A DNA stretch of 64,000 nt from Pseudoips prasinana (Eukaryota > Arthropoda > Insecta > Lepidoptera > Nolidae): assembly GCA_951640165.1 (NCBI GenBank), contig OX621251.1:31334893-31398892 (forward strand). The letters are read 5' to 3'. The translations under genes were made by a program, and so were the position numbers. Below the pieces are notes generated by a model. It saw nothing but the letters and a program-made list of their open reading frames with translations, had not been told where the DNA came from and made no database searches. Of this stretch, positions 52,369 through 63,050 are shown piece by piece (the stretch's first letter is position 1; the number at the start of each line of letters is the position of its first letter).

Positions 52369-52873
52369 CCATAAGTACTGACATCCATGACACACGGCGT
52401 AGTGTAGCTCACATTCTCTATCGGCTTCCTAACGGGTGTGGCGACGCGCGGGGTGCTCGCCCCCGACCCGCCATCTCTCCTCCTACTCCTCCGACTACTA
52501 TGAATTAATTCATCATCATACTTCTTCTCCATAATAGTGTTGTACAACTTCAGTTTTCGTTGCAACTCTTCAGTTTTCACCCGCCTTATCTCTTCAGCAT
52601 CACTCGATACATCTCTAAACTCGTTTACAATCGATTCTAAAACATTTTCCGATATATCTAGAGGCAGGTGTTTAATTGGGGGTAGTTCGAAACACTCTTC
52701 CGCACTCGCAACGGCGCCTGTTTCTAGGAGTTCGTTTTTAGTGAACATGGATATAGGCTGTTCTAGCACGGAGGTGATGTAGGGCACGGTTTGGTCGCCG
52801 AAGTCTCGGACGGTGTTGACCGCTTGCTGGATGGAAGTCGTCAGTGACTTGGTCATCAAGTCAAGTGGATCTT
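52369..52873 (-). CDS. Internal coding exon of the unrecognised host gene
   Basis: A 505-bp exon on the minus strand between acceptor TTTTTTCTGCAG|AAGATCC (52873) and donor TATGG|GTAAGT (52369). It has 168 open codons: DPLDLMTKSLTTSIQQAVNT, then VRDFGDQTVPYITSVLEQPI, a Glu-rich helix (ENVLESIVNEFRDVSSDAEE, EELQRKLKLYNTIMEKKYDD), a basic Arg/Ser patch (SSRRSRRRDGGSG) and VSYTTPCVMDVSTYG. The first codon is split across the upstream junction, so more exons lie upstream, possibly beyond this window; I could not identify them. Soluble, partly coiled-coil, no known domain recognised. Confidence 0.65.
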
Positions 52874-54191
52874 CTGCAGAAAAAATGTCAATAAGAAAGT
52901 GTAGTAATAATTTATGCTATTTAATTAAATAGAAGAAAATTAATTATTAAAAATCCCTACTATTACTGATGCTACAAATGACGATTTAGGATATTAAAAT
53001 TAACCAGGGACATTTTTTAGATTCTTTTTTATATTACTGGAATAGGCACAGGCTTTATCTATTGAATGTATTACTAAATATATTACAAAATAATTAAAAA
53101 AGAAAAATACATTACTATTCGTTTAGCAGCGATATTATAAAATGTTCGGAAATACCCTCCAGTCGTGGTAGTTTTTAATCGTCTTTAAAAAGATAGGTGG
53201 GGTAATTTTTACAACAGGGCTCAGGAACAGATTTTGATTATTGTTATTTGTTTTGTAAGCACCTTCTTAGATGACTCGAATTATGATTCTCGGTGAAATT
53301 CTAAAGGGTTTATGTGCGGGTCATTATGTTCATATATAGTTTATATTTGTAATAAATATGTCGTATGACACCCCCTACTTTCCAAGACAAAGATCCAAAT
53401 GAACCTTATTTTCTATAGTTTGAGAACAATAAAAACGCAACTTACTCATTTTAAACACATTTTACACAAATGGGAATGTATATCTATATCACGAATAGGT
53501 TGTGAACTTTACTTTTCCCTTAAATACTCGTACACTGTTCGTTGTTATAGTTCATCACAGTATCGCCACTTAATTATGACTGAACGGAATAATCTATATA
53601 ATAATATATAAGTAACATATATTATTACCTCCATAATCCAAAGTTTAAATTTGTATCGATATAATGCCCCCTCCGATCGTCCTTCGGACGGCACCGTAGA
53701 GCAACAGTTGCACAAAACCGCTTACCCTACTTCCTTTCCCGTGGCATAATAAATATGAATCAAATATAGTTTGATTACACACACACATCTTCAAGACAAG
53801 AGCTGAGCGTAAACCTACCTTAGTGTACCAAATTAATTTTCATATATGACAATGACTTGTGTGCAAACATTCTAAACGGAACTTTGCTCAAGTATAGGTG
53901 ACTGATGATTGTTTTATAATTAGATATGTCCCATTCAATAATGATCCAAAACAAAATAAAAATCAATCAAGCAAATCAACATTTTTGCATTTACATTCTA
54001 CAATTATTTTATTAAAATTAATTTGAAATAAGCATATCAATTTTCTAATGTTTCTAATTTAGAATAATATTACGTTAAGCAGCACTCAGTCTAGATACAT
54101 TAGTAAATAGTGGCCACATAACAGCACAGATAACAGGAATCCCAGACCACAGTTTAATTAACTTTTAACAGATTGGTTGCGTTTTCGATTT
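52874..54191. other. Upstream intron or intergenic DNA, no gene seen
   Basis: AT-rich. A GC-richer patch at 53665-53745 (CCTCCGATCGTCCTTCGGAC) has a short inverted repeat and no ORF. A missing 5' exon of the minus-strand gene could lie here unrecognised. Confidence 0.4.
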
Positions 54192-54883
54192 GTACAGACG
54201 CCAGGACATCCAGCTATCAAATTTCTTTTTAGGGTTCCGTAGCCAAATGGCAAAAAACGGAACCCTTATAGATTCGTCATGTATGTCTGTCTGTCAGTCT
54301 GTCCGTCCGTATGTCACAGCCATTTTTTTCCGAAACTATAAGAGCTGTACTGTTGAAACTTGGTAAGTAGATGTATTCTGTGAACCGCATTAAGATTTTT
54401 ACCCAAAAATAGAAAAATAATAATAATTTTGGGGGTTCCCCATACATAGAACTGAAACTCGATTTTTTTTTTCATCGTACCCATTACATGTGGGGTATCT
54501 ATGGATAGTTCTACAAAAATGATATTGAGGTTCCTAAAATCATTTTTTTCTAAACTGAATAGTTTGCGCGAGACACTTCCAAAGTGGAAAAATGAGTGTC
54601 TAAAAAAATATATGATGTAGATTACCATGTAAACTAACAACGAAAATTGGTTTGAACGAAATCTAGTAAGTAGTTGTTTTTTAATGCGTCATAAATCGTA
54701 AACCGCAATTTACCTTTCGTTTAATCAACTGAAATACTTGCTGCTGCGGAACCCTTCATCGGCGAGTCCGACTCGCACTTGGCCGGTTTTTTAGATTTTC
54801 AACTTTATCACCAAAACATAAGGTTCACTTTTAATTGGGGAAATTTGACAGATTGGGGTAGCTTGATGTGCTGGCGTCTGTAC
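54192..54883. mobile_element. MITE of the GTACAGA family, interrupted
   Basis: The left GTACAGACGCCAGGACATCC and the reversed right GTACAGACGCCAGCACATCA. The interior matches 40097-40236, but a ~560-bp element splits it after AAATTTC. Confidence 0.85.
54226..54792. mobile_element. AGGGTTCCGT element nested in the MITE
   Basis: Starts AGGGTTCCGTAGCCAAATGG and ends ACGGAACCC-like CTGCGGAACCCTTCATCGGC followed by GAGTCCGACTCGCACTTGGC and CGG. TTTTT tracts lie at both junctions. I recognise this as a widespread lepidopteran repeat. Its long open frame is not a gene. Confidence 0.75.
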
Positions 54884-54989
54884 ATTAGCGCCGCTGATTG
54901 TCCAGCTGGGTAAGTGTAAATATCACTCTTTTAATTAAAACTCGAAAGGAGCTGGAGGCCAGTCGATTTCCTTTAAAACATCTATAAGG

Positions 54990-55128
54990 GTATTCTCGTG
55001 GTTGTAACGGTTGCTTGGAAGTTATGGCTATTAGCGATTAGGCCACCAACTGCATTAAAATAAGTTAATTTCTTCGTTTCTATTTAATATTTTATTTTTC
55101 TACCCTTTTTGCAATAAAATGTACTTCT
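54990..55128 (+). mobile_element. CR1-like LINE 3'-end fragment
   Basis: GGTTGCTTGGAAGTTATGGC ... AGGCCACC ... TGCAATAAAATGTACTTCTT. Same family as 43641-43760 and 60270-60416. Confidence 0.65.
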
Positions 55129-55129
55129 T

Positions 55130-55385
55130 CTTCTATAGTGATGCCAGCCAAATATCGTACTCAGATGGACAAATACCTCCCCACAAGATTTCAACAATTG
55201 TGTTGAAATCAACAATTTCAACAATTGAGAGTTGTGTCGAATATTTGGAGAAATATGTTATAATCTTGGCAGAGGTATTGGCGATCGCAGTATGATGGTC
55301 ATATGACTCAAGAGAGTCAGTCTCTGGGATATATTCCCTTGGGACGTGGCCCCCTACGAGATGAGATGGGGTATACATATTCTTT
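55130..55385. mobile_element. Second copy of the GGCGATCGCA element
   Basis: TGGCGATCGCAGTATGATGG and CGAGATGAGATGGGGTATAC match 51914-52160. It begins directly after the LINE tail. A 10-bp-arm hairpin (GATTTCAACA-ATTG-TGTTGAAATC) lies at ~55186-55209. Confidence 0.6.
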
Positions 55386-55904
55386 GCCGACCACTACAGA
55401 ACATAAGTCATATATAAAATGACCAATCGATTATTATACTTATGTATATATAATAATACATAAGTATATATATACTTATGTATTAAAATTTTGTAGTCTT
55501 AGTATTTTCGTATTCGAAGTGAAATCTAAATACCATCTTAATCAACTGATAAATTTCCCATTTACATTTACACAACGATAAAAATGTATTAGCACAAATG
55601 CAATTAGCAATGCAGACGTTAATAGCAATAACTTGCAGCACAATTAGCAATTCAAGCAGAACCATTGCTATACATAAATACACATAAAGCAAGGTGTTTG
55701 GACAATAAATAAAAATACGAGGGTTTTGTGCATAATATGTATATTTATATATAAGTACAATGGCCATGCTCAGGTTTAGCCCGAAATATCATCAGAAGTG
55801 GGAGTTTCTATTAACAACTATTATATAAATATGCTTCTACAACGTGTAAAAATTTATGGTTGCTGTTATTGTTATTGGTCTGGTTGTTATTATGGTATAA
55901 GTAA

Positions 55905-56075
55905 TATCCTGGGACATAATACCATGGGACTTTATTCACACACGGCCATCTGATCCCAAATCAAGCAACTATGGAAAAAATTAACTGGTATACTACGTAA
56001 ACTACTTTTCTTTTGTAAATGTTCATGCGGCGTGAAAAGCAAGTATTGTACCAACCACGCCAACCGGCCCGACAA
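55905..56075 (-). mobile_element. tRNA-SINE with internal deletion
   Basis: CATCTGATCCCAAATCAAGC ... GTTCATGCGGCGTGAAAAGC ... CCAACCACGCCAACCGGCC. The B-box part between GTTCATG and GCGTGAAAAG is lost compared with 59985-60240. Confidence 0.75.
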
Positions 56076-56225
56076 ATAATAAATAACAAAAAATTAGGCT
56101 TCTACTAGGTTTCTTTGAAATTCCTTCTCCCTTCAATTAATATAATGCAGCTCATTAACTTACACGCTGTAAAATGATAAATCTATAATTTTAACGTCTA
56201 TATTTCGGGCTTTTAACATACAGGT

Positions 56226-57205
56226 ACTTGCAAATAAAAATTAAAACAAAACATTTCATAAGATGCAGAAAATTAAATGCGAAAATTATATCTTAAGTAC
56301 AAACAATAATTAATTTAACCCTTAAACACGCTGTGGACTATACGAGACCACATCAATTTCAACCATAGCACTTCGGAATAAGGTCCAAAAATAATATAGT
56401 TAAGCCTGGTCAAGGGTTAAGATAAAGAAAATATTCGTTGTGCTTACATTTATGCGATAGATATTTGTACCATTCATACAAGTACTTGCAAACAAAAATT
56501 AAATCAAAACATTTCATAAGACGCAGAAAATTAAATGCGAAAATTATATCTTAAGTACAAACAATAATTAATTTAACCCTTAAACACGCTGTGGACTATA
56601 CGAGACCACATCAATTTCAACCATAGCACTTCGGAATAAGGTCCAAAAATAATATAGTTAAGCCTGGTCAAGGGTTAAGATAAAGAAAATATTCGTTGTG
56701 CTTACATTTATGCGACAGATATTTGTACCATTCATACAAGTACTTGCAAACAAAAATTAAAACAAAATATTTCATAAGATGCAGAAATTATATCTTAAGT
56801 ACAAACAAAATATTAATTGAACCCTTAATCACGCTGAGGACTATTATTATACGAGACCATATATATCAATTTCAACCTTAGCACTTCAGAATAAGGTCAA
56901 AAATAAAGCCTGGTCAAGGGTTAAGGAAAAGAAAGTATTTCTTGTGCTTACATTTATGCGACAGATATTTGTACCATTTATACAAGTACTTGCAAACATA
57001 AATTAAAACAAAACATTTCATAAGATGCAGTAATTATATCTTAAGTACAAACAAAATATTAATTTAACCCTTAATCACGCTGTGGGCTATACGAGACCAT
57101 ATAAATTTCAACCTTATCACTTCGGAATAAGGTTCAAAAATAATATAGTTAAGCCTGATCAAGGGTTAAGGTAAAGAAAAAGTTCGTTGTGCTTACATTT
57201 ATGCA
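56226..57205. repeat. Four-unit tandem array, period ~258 bp
   Basis: Units start ACTTGCAAA(T/C)A at 56226, 56484, 56742 and 56988 (spacings 258, 258 and 246), and the last is truncated at ~57205. Each contains TTAACCCTTAA ... GACTATACGAGACCA ... CACTTCGGAATAAGGTCC ... CAAGGGTTAA. The first two are nearly identical; the last two share small deletions. Confidence 0.95.
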
Positions 57206-57352
57206 AAATACAAAAATTGGATGGAAATGGATATTGGGATGCAGATCACTAGCTAATATGTTTTACAATTAACACTGCATGCATTCTAAAACACTTCACC
57301 ACACTAGAGACAATCTACGATAATTAGTATTAAATATCCCATTTTAAACGTA

Positions 57353-57383
57353 GTAAAGAACATGTGAGCGACATGTTCTTTAC
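57353..57383. repeat. Perfect hairpin, 13-bp arms
   Basis: GTAAAGAACATGT-GAGCG-ACATGTTCTTTAC, followed by a ~35-bp imperfect direct repeat (TTTATAAATTGCGC at 57388 and 57423). Confidence 0.88.
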
Positions 57384-57996
57384 GTCGTTTATAAATTGCG
57401 CATCAGTGATCTTTACTGTATTTATAAATTGCGCGGCAGTATGTATGCCTTGTCCTTTTCATACGAGCTAATTAGAAAGAGATGTGATGACAACAAAATT
57501 AGTTCTGTAGTATTAAAGACAGAATCGTCCGCAATATAATGGAAGTCAAGCAGTACAAGCAGTAGAGTATTCTGACGTCTTAATAATGTCATCGAATGTC
57601 ATTTTTCGAATGTCATTTTTGGAATGTCAAAGTAGGCTAAGCTAAGCACAGACAAAATTGGAATATACCATAAACCATAACAAATTGGTAGCTTATACGT
57701 ATCAAATACAAATTCATTTCTTTACAAATACATCCCTACAATATTAAAATACGCTAACAATAAAATTCATTAAAGTAACCACAGATTTAAATTAAAAAGC
57801 AACAATATTATAAAAATACAACCATATGAAAAATATAATTACTAACATTGTAAGTAAATTTAACTTAAATCAACAAAAACAAATCAACTTAAATTACATT
57901 AAACTTAACCCTAAATTAAGTTAGGCGCCACCCTGTCGAGACACAATAATTTCTATCCCCCTGTAGTGACTCTGATTCCCCCTATATAGGGAAAAC
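57384..57996. other. Intergenic, no gene seen
   Basis: AT-rich, with triplicated GTCATTTTTCGAATGTCATTT-like short repeats at ~57590-57630. Confidence 0.4.
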
Positions 57997-58096
57997 CACT
58001 TTGACGGTCACCCATCTATGGACTGACCGCGAGCCTAGTTGCTTAACCTCGCCGATCACTTACGGACCGGTGACAGCATCTGGCTGTTGTTAGTAG
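57997..58096 (+). repeat. Dispersed GGTCACCC repeat, copy 2
   Basis: ACGGTCACCCATCTATGGAC, then TGACCGCGAGCCTAGTTGC and ACGGACCGGTGACAGCA. Confidence 0.7.
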
Positions 58097-58559
58097 TACC
58101 AATAAATTATTATTTATTATTATTATATCATCACAACTATTAGAATTGTCTACAATATTAATACGAAGCGTTATAATACACTAAATTGGTCGCATTTTGG
58201 TATAATAAGGCACTTCAACATACTAATCTAACTTAAAACTATATTAGTACATTCATAATCTCATTCGATCGAACCGAATGCTTAAGCTATAATAAAAATA
58301 ATTTTCTTATTATAAATAATTTGATGCCTATATCTGAAACAAATTCTACTAGGTAGTAAAATTGCGGTTAAGATTCTTTTTTATCATGATAAATTTAGTT
58401 GGCGATGAGGTATGCATTATCCTATTTGCGTATATAAAGTAAAAGTTATATTTAGCAAGAAAAATCAATTCTATAAAAGAAATGCATTTAAGCATGAATT
58501 TTATTATTCTTAACCGATCTATATACCTAGAGAAGCTCAATCTTAGCGCTCAATAGTAC

Positions 58560-58815
58560 TCACTTACTTATCCTATGGGCAGTGGTTACCCTAGTGTCAA
58601 GAGTTGTTCAAGCCACCCAGTAGGCCTCTGACATGGCTTAACGACTGTTGTCTAATGGCTACAACTGGGACCGACAGTTTAACGTGCCCTCCGAAGCACG
58701 GAGACGCTCAGAAATTAAACCAATTTGGCGGTCACCTATCTATGGACTGACCGCGAGCCTAGTTACTTAACCTTGCCGATTGCTTACGAACCGGTGAGAG
58801 CATATAGCTATGAGC
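58560..58815 (+). repeat. Longer copy of the GGTCACCC repeat family
   Basis: The 5' extension GAGTTGTTCAAGCCACCCAG ... CTCCGAAGCACGGAGACGCT precedes the shared CGGTCACCTATCTATGGACT ... CGAACCGGTGAGAGCA segment, so 31575 and 57997 are truncated copies. Confidence 0.7.
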
Positions 58816-59374
58816 GGCATAGTTAAAGCCATGTTTGACTTCAAAAGCTCAGCCGATTGAATGAGAGTCTACAATTTGTTAAATTTTTCAATGCATCATT
58901 TCAAACAGATTTATGGGTAACTGGTGTTTTTATATAATAACTATTCTGAACATTAAAGTACCCCGCGACACAGGGATTAGATTCCCTAGGGCGGGCGTTG
59001 TCTTTTTAATGACATAATATTATACATTAACAACATAATTTGTTTTAAATGCTTTATTCTTATTAATAGAGTCCAATATTTGGAATGCAATAAGTATATA
59101 ATTACAATAAAATATAAAGCAGTAAGTACGTTTCTAATTTATTGTTTAACATAAAAAACAACATTTTAGCCCCACCATACAACGGGGAAATGTTGCCAGC
59201 TTAATGGGCAGACGATGATTTGAACTCAGTTTTCTATTAAGATTAATAGTAGGTAAGTTTTGTTTATTTGTTAATGTAATTAAAAAAAATATTGTTATTT
59301 GAATAAAAACTTTAAGACAATAAAATGGTTTTTTAAATATGTTAGCAACTATATCATCCCTGCCCGGAAATGTG
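58816..59374. other. AT-rich stretch, no gene seen
   Basis: CCCGCGACACAGGGATTAGA at ~58964 repeats the core of the SINE pair (51605). No ORF. Confidence 0.4.
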
Positions 59375-59492
59375 TTAACCCTTTATAAGGCAGTAGGTAT
59401 TTTTTTAATTTATTCGTCTTGAACTTTATTACAAGCCAATAGAGTTCAAAATATGGTGGCAATTATATGACCACTGCCCAGTAAAGGGTTAA
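59375..59492. mobile_element. 118-bp MITE flanked by TTAA
   Basis: TTAACCCTTTATAAGGCAGT ... ACTGCCCAGTAAAGGGTTAA. The TTAA ends suggest piggyBac- or Kolobok-type mobilisation. Related: 61668-61785 and 63973-64000. Confidence 0.75.
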
Positions 59493-59760
59493 AACAAGAT
59501 TAACAATATCCTTTCTCTCTTTCCCAATTGCTATCTCATCAATAACTTAACAATTCTCTTCTTAATGTAAATCATCTACTTGGAAATGATTTCTATTACT
59601 TAAAACGAGCAACTAATTCCCCACTGGGCAGTGGGGAATTAGTTAAAACAAGATTAACAATATCCTTTCTCCCTTTCTCAATAACTATCTCGTCAATAAC
59701 TTAATAATTCTCTACTTAATGTAAATCCTCAACAACTAATGATTTCAAAAACGTTACTAA
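59490..59760. repeat. Tandem duplication (~153 bp) around a palindrome
   Basis: TTAAAACAAGATTAACAATA ... AATGATTTC occurs at 59489 and again at 59642 with ~90% identity. The junction is the palindrome at 59609-59642. Confidence 0.85.
59609..59642. repeat. Perfect palindrome, 16-bp arms, 2-nt loop
   Basis: AACTAATTCCCCACTG-GG-CAGTGGGGAATTAGTT. Confidence 0.9.
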
Positions 59761-59984
59761 ATTCGGAATGTTAAATTTAAGTACTTAAGCAGACAATCTT
59801 TTAACTCCAAAGTTTTATACAACGTGTAACGTAAATAGTGGACCTAGCTTACTAAGCTTTATTTGTGTAATTATGTATATGTATAGTCGTACGATTCTTA
59901 TTACATATTCGTACGTAATATTAGATTAATTTAGATTTATAACTTCTAATGGCAATTAGTACATCTTTTAATAATAATAATTTC

Positions 59985-60240
59985 TTGGACATTATTAAAA
60001 CACGGCCATCTGATCCCAAACTAAGCAGAGCTTGTACTATGGAAACCAGATACATAACTGATATAATACATATACTACCTACTTTTCTTTTGTAAATACA
60101 TACTTATATAGATAATTACACCCAGACAGACCAGGACAAACAGACATGTTCATGCACACAAATATCTGTCCTGGGTGGGAATCGAACCCACGACCCCCGG
60201 CGTGAAAAGCAAGCATTTGCCAACCACGCCAACAGGCCGT
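59985..60240 (-). mobile_element. Full-length tRNA-derived SINE
   Basis: The minus strand starts with a tRNA-like head: GGCCTGTTGGCGTGGTTGGC (A box), CACGCCGGGGGTCGTGGG, then GGTTCGATTCC (B box). It continues with ACAGATATTTGTGTGCATGA, TGTCTGTTTGTCC, TGGGTGTAATTATC and the tail TAGTACAAGCTCTGCTTAGT TTGGGATCAGATGG. Pol III-type internal promoter elements are present. This is the reference copy for the truncated ones at 40799, 48935 and 55905. Confidence 0.85.
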
Positions 60241-60259
60241 TTTGCTACCTTCATCAGGT

Positions 60260-60420
60260 TATTTTCAATTCTGGTCGATTCAACGCAAGATGGTTGCCTG
60301 GAAGAGATTTAGCTTTTAGCGATAAGGTCGCCAATTTCATTAAAATAAATTTTTTCCTTGTTTGTAACCATTGTCTCTTTTTACTTATTCGTGCAATAAA
60401 GTGTACTTCTTCTGCTTAAA
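60260..60420 (+). mobile_element. CR1-like LINE 3'-end fragment
   Basis: CAAGATGGTTGCCTGGAAGA ... GATAAGGTCGCC ... GTGCAATAAAGTGTACTTCT TCTGCTT. It begins directly at the SINE end. Confidence 0.65.
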
Positions 60421-61667
60421 TTGCCTATGAATCTAAACGACTATCGACATATAAAATACACATAAAAGAAATATTAACTCCTCACACAAGAATAACGATC
60501 AGCCGATACATAAAGTCCGGGGCACCATTTTCAATTTTCGTATTTCACAATTTCGTTTTGTTTGATTAGTTCAGTTTCACGGGTAGATAATTGCTCCTTA
60601 AATTACGTCCACTAATTGTACACTTTGTATATTTATTTTTTTATATAGCACCTTGACAGTTTCCCACGTGGGTGTAATTTTTAGTTAAATGGTGTTTCTA
60701 ATTTATCAACGCACTACACGTTGACATAGCTAAAGCGGGGAGTGTACTTAACACTTGACAATTTTTTTTTCTTACGCATTTGTTTAAATTTCTATACGTT
60801 AATGGTGCCACAGTTATTGGAGCCATTTTGTAGTCCTTCGACATGGTTTAAACGGGTCTACTAGTCTTACATAATTAAGATTATGCTGCGATCATGGCAG
60901 CGTATAAACAGCCAGTGTGAATTATAACAAAGAGACCCTCCCTCTTAAAAAAATCGATCAGGTCACGTATCCTGACTACTCCTGACGCGAGTTTTAAATT
61001 TTTTAGCCATTCCAAAAAAGTACACAACACTGGTAAAGAAATTCTCACTTAAAAAATTATCTCGTTGGTCTTGTGATAGTGTATTCAATAGCAGTAATTC
61101 AGTCATGTTTAAATGTAATTGACACTACAACATAATACTTATACTTGTCAGAACAAAACGATTCTTTTTACGCAGACGTAATAAATTTACTTCAAATTTC
61201 TACTCAGTATATGCTTCTATTATTCTAATAGAACACACTCATCAAGGAGTTCTTTTATAAATAGTCCTCGTCTTTTCTTTTTATAAAATTTTATAATGGC
61301 ACACATTTCAAATGGCGAGCTAATCGATATGTATACTATATAATCGATAACATTATCTCATAACGGGACGGTATTCATAATACTTTAGAAGGCACTCTCG
61401 TGACAGTTAACAAATCCTAAATATAATACCTACTAATTTTGTACAAGTTTAAAATATGCAATTTAATTCTTGTTTACTTTTGTGTAATTTGAGTTTTAAA
61501 CAAAGGCGCACATTTTATTTAACATGACAGGCCTAAAAACACTGCACCTATAGGTAAACGCTATGTTCTAATATAGCGCATTAAATAGAACTGGGTTATA
61601 TTTTCTATGGCCTGCAATATGAACTGGTTATTGAACGCTTATAAAGTTATGACTTCCAAAACTGCAC
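60421..61667. other. Intergenic, no gene seen
   Basis: AT-rich with short ORFs only. No recognisable repeat ends. Confidence 0.4.
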
Positions 61668-61785
61668 TTTAGCCCTTACCAAGCCGTTGGTATGTTTCAA
61701 ATTTATAGAAGTTGATTTTTATCACAAGTAAATAGAGTTCTCAATATGGTGTCCACCTTATCCCCACTCTCCGGGAAAGGGTTAA
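61668..61785. mobile_element. TTAA-type MITE, second copy
   Basis: TTTAGCCCTTACCAAGCCGT ... CCGGGAAAGGGTTAA. Interior AATAGAGTTCTCAATATGGTG parallels AATAGAGTTCAAAATATGGTG of the first copy. Confidence 0.7.
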
Positions 61786-61798
61786 GGCCCTGCCATAA

Positions 61799-62100
61799 AC
61801 ACGCAGCTATCTCGCTCTAGAAGATACGAAAGTATTGCTAACACTATAAGAAAAATATCCTTTAAGCTTTTTCAGGTTCAATTTATGAATAATTCAGCAC
61901 TAAGATAGTTCTATTTTTGTACATACCAAAATCGGAGAAACAGTTTTTCCCATTTTTCTTGGTAATTACAAATAACTCTTGCCCTGGAACATTTTGGAAT
62001 ATTAATCACACTAAAAGACCGAAGCAGATTTTTGATAAGTGCATGCAATAATGTCATATCCTACAAAATATCCAAAGCAAGAGCGAGATAGCTATGCGGT
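61799..62100. mobile_element. ~300-bp MITE with GCTATCTCGCTCT ends
   Basis: The left ACGCAGCTATCTCGCTCTAG and the reversed right CACCGCATAGCTATCTCGCT. Non-coding interior. Confidence 0.7.
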
Positions 62101-62468
62101 GACGTCACGGGGTACTCAGACACAGTAAGTGCGAGCGAGCGAGCCAACGAACTGGTTGCCTCGCGCGTTTTAACTAGGAAACTTGTATGAAGCAAAAAAT
62201 TAAATCATACTTCCTCCATTTGTGCTCCGTACCCATTTCGATATACCCCACATACTTGCTACTATGGCCAAGCAAAAATAACACTAATAAACTAAGAAGG
62301 CAAAGCTCACATCAAGAAAACTCTCGTCACTTAAGAGTTTCCATGTGATCTTCGAGGTCTACTTAATTTAGTCAAGTTATTCTTGGTTTTACAAAGTAAC
62401 TCTACATTTATAAGATTAGCAGTCATTTCTCCAAATTCAACACAGCAATATCCTGATGACATCTATAA

Positions 62469-62644
62469 TCATAGTAATAGTATAAAGGCGAAGTTTGTGA
62501 GTGTGTATGTTTGTTACTTCTTCACGTCTAAATGGCTGGAGCGATTTTAATAAAATTTGGTATGGAGATACCTGACATCCTGAATTAACACATAGGTTAT
62601 AATTTATAAAGTATAACGCGGGTAAAACCGCGGGGCACAGCTAG
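62469..62644 (+). mobile_element. Short non-autonomous Helitron
   Basis: TCATAGTAATAGTATAAAGG ... GGTAAAACCGCGGGGCACAG and CTAG, inserted between A and T. 176 bp. Confidence 0.8.
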
Positions 62645-62816
62645 TATTATAAAGGCGAAAGTTGGTGAGTGTGTGATTGTGTATGTTTGTTACTCTTTCA
62701 CGCAAAAACTACTGGACGGATTTTGATGAAACTTTGTAGTAATATAGCTTATATATTCGAATAACATATAGGCTATAATTTATAAAGATTAACGAGGGTA
62801 AATCCGCATTTCACAG
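62645..62816 (+). mobile_element. Helitron copy with degraded 3' end
   Basis: Starts ATTATAAAGGCGAAAGTTGG directly after the previous CTAG and ends near GGTAAATCCGCATTTCACAG without CTAG. Confidence 0.65.
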
Positions 62817-62868
62817 TGATTCTTGCTTTCTCGTAAGTGAATAGATGTGTTGAATTGGGGCTAGTCAA

Positions 62869-63050
62869 TCACACTAATATTATAAAGGCGAAAGTTTGTG
62901 AGTATTTGACTGTGTATGTGTGTTATTTCTTCACGTCTAAACAGCTGTTGCAATGGTGCAATTTGGTATGGAGTTAGCTTGCACCCTGGATTAACACATA
63001 GGCTATAATTTATAAAGATTAAGGCGGGTAAAACCGCGAGCCACATCTAG
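62869..63050 (+). mobile_element. Short non-autonomous Helitron
   Basis: TCACACTAATATTATAAAGG ... AAACCGCGAGCCACATCTAG, inserted between A and T. 182 bp. The minus-strand ORF over it is not a gene. Confidence 0.8.

Noticed and set aside
54314..54640. 108-codon minus-strand ORF
   Set aside because: Lies wholly inside the AGGGTTCCGT repeat; low-complexity hydrophobic translation, not a gene.
55430..55495. Triple ATACTTATGTAT inverted motif
   Set aside because: Low-complexity AT repeat; the symmetry is expected from composition.
62861..63046. 61-codon minus-strand ORF with a signal-peptide-like start
   Set aside because: It coincides with a Helitron copy; sister copies do not keep the frame.
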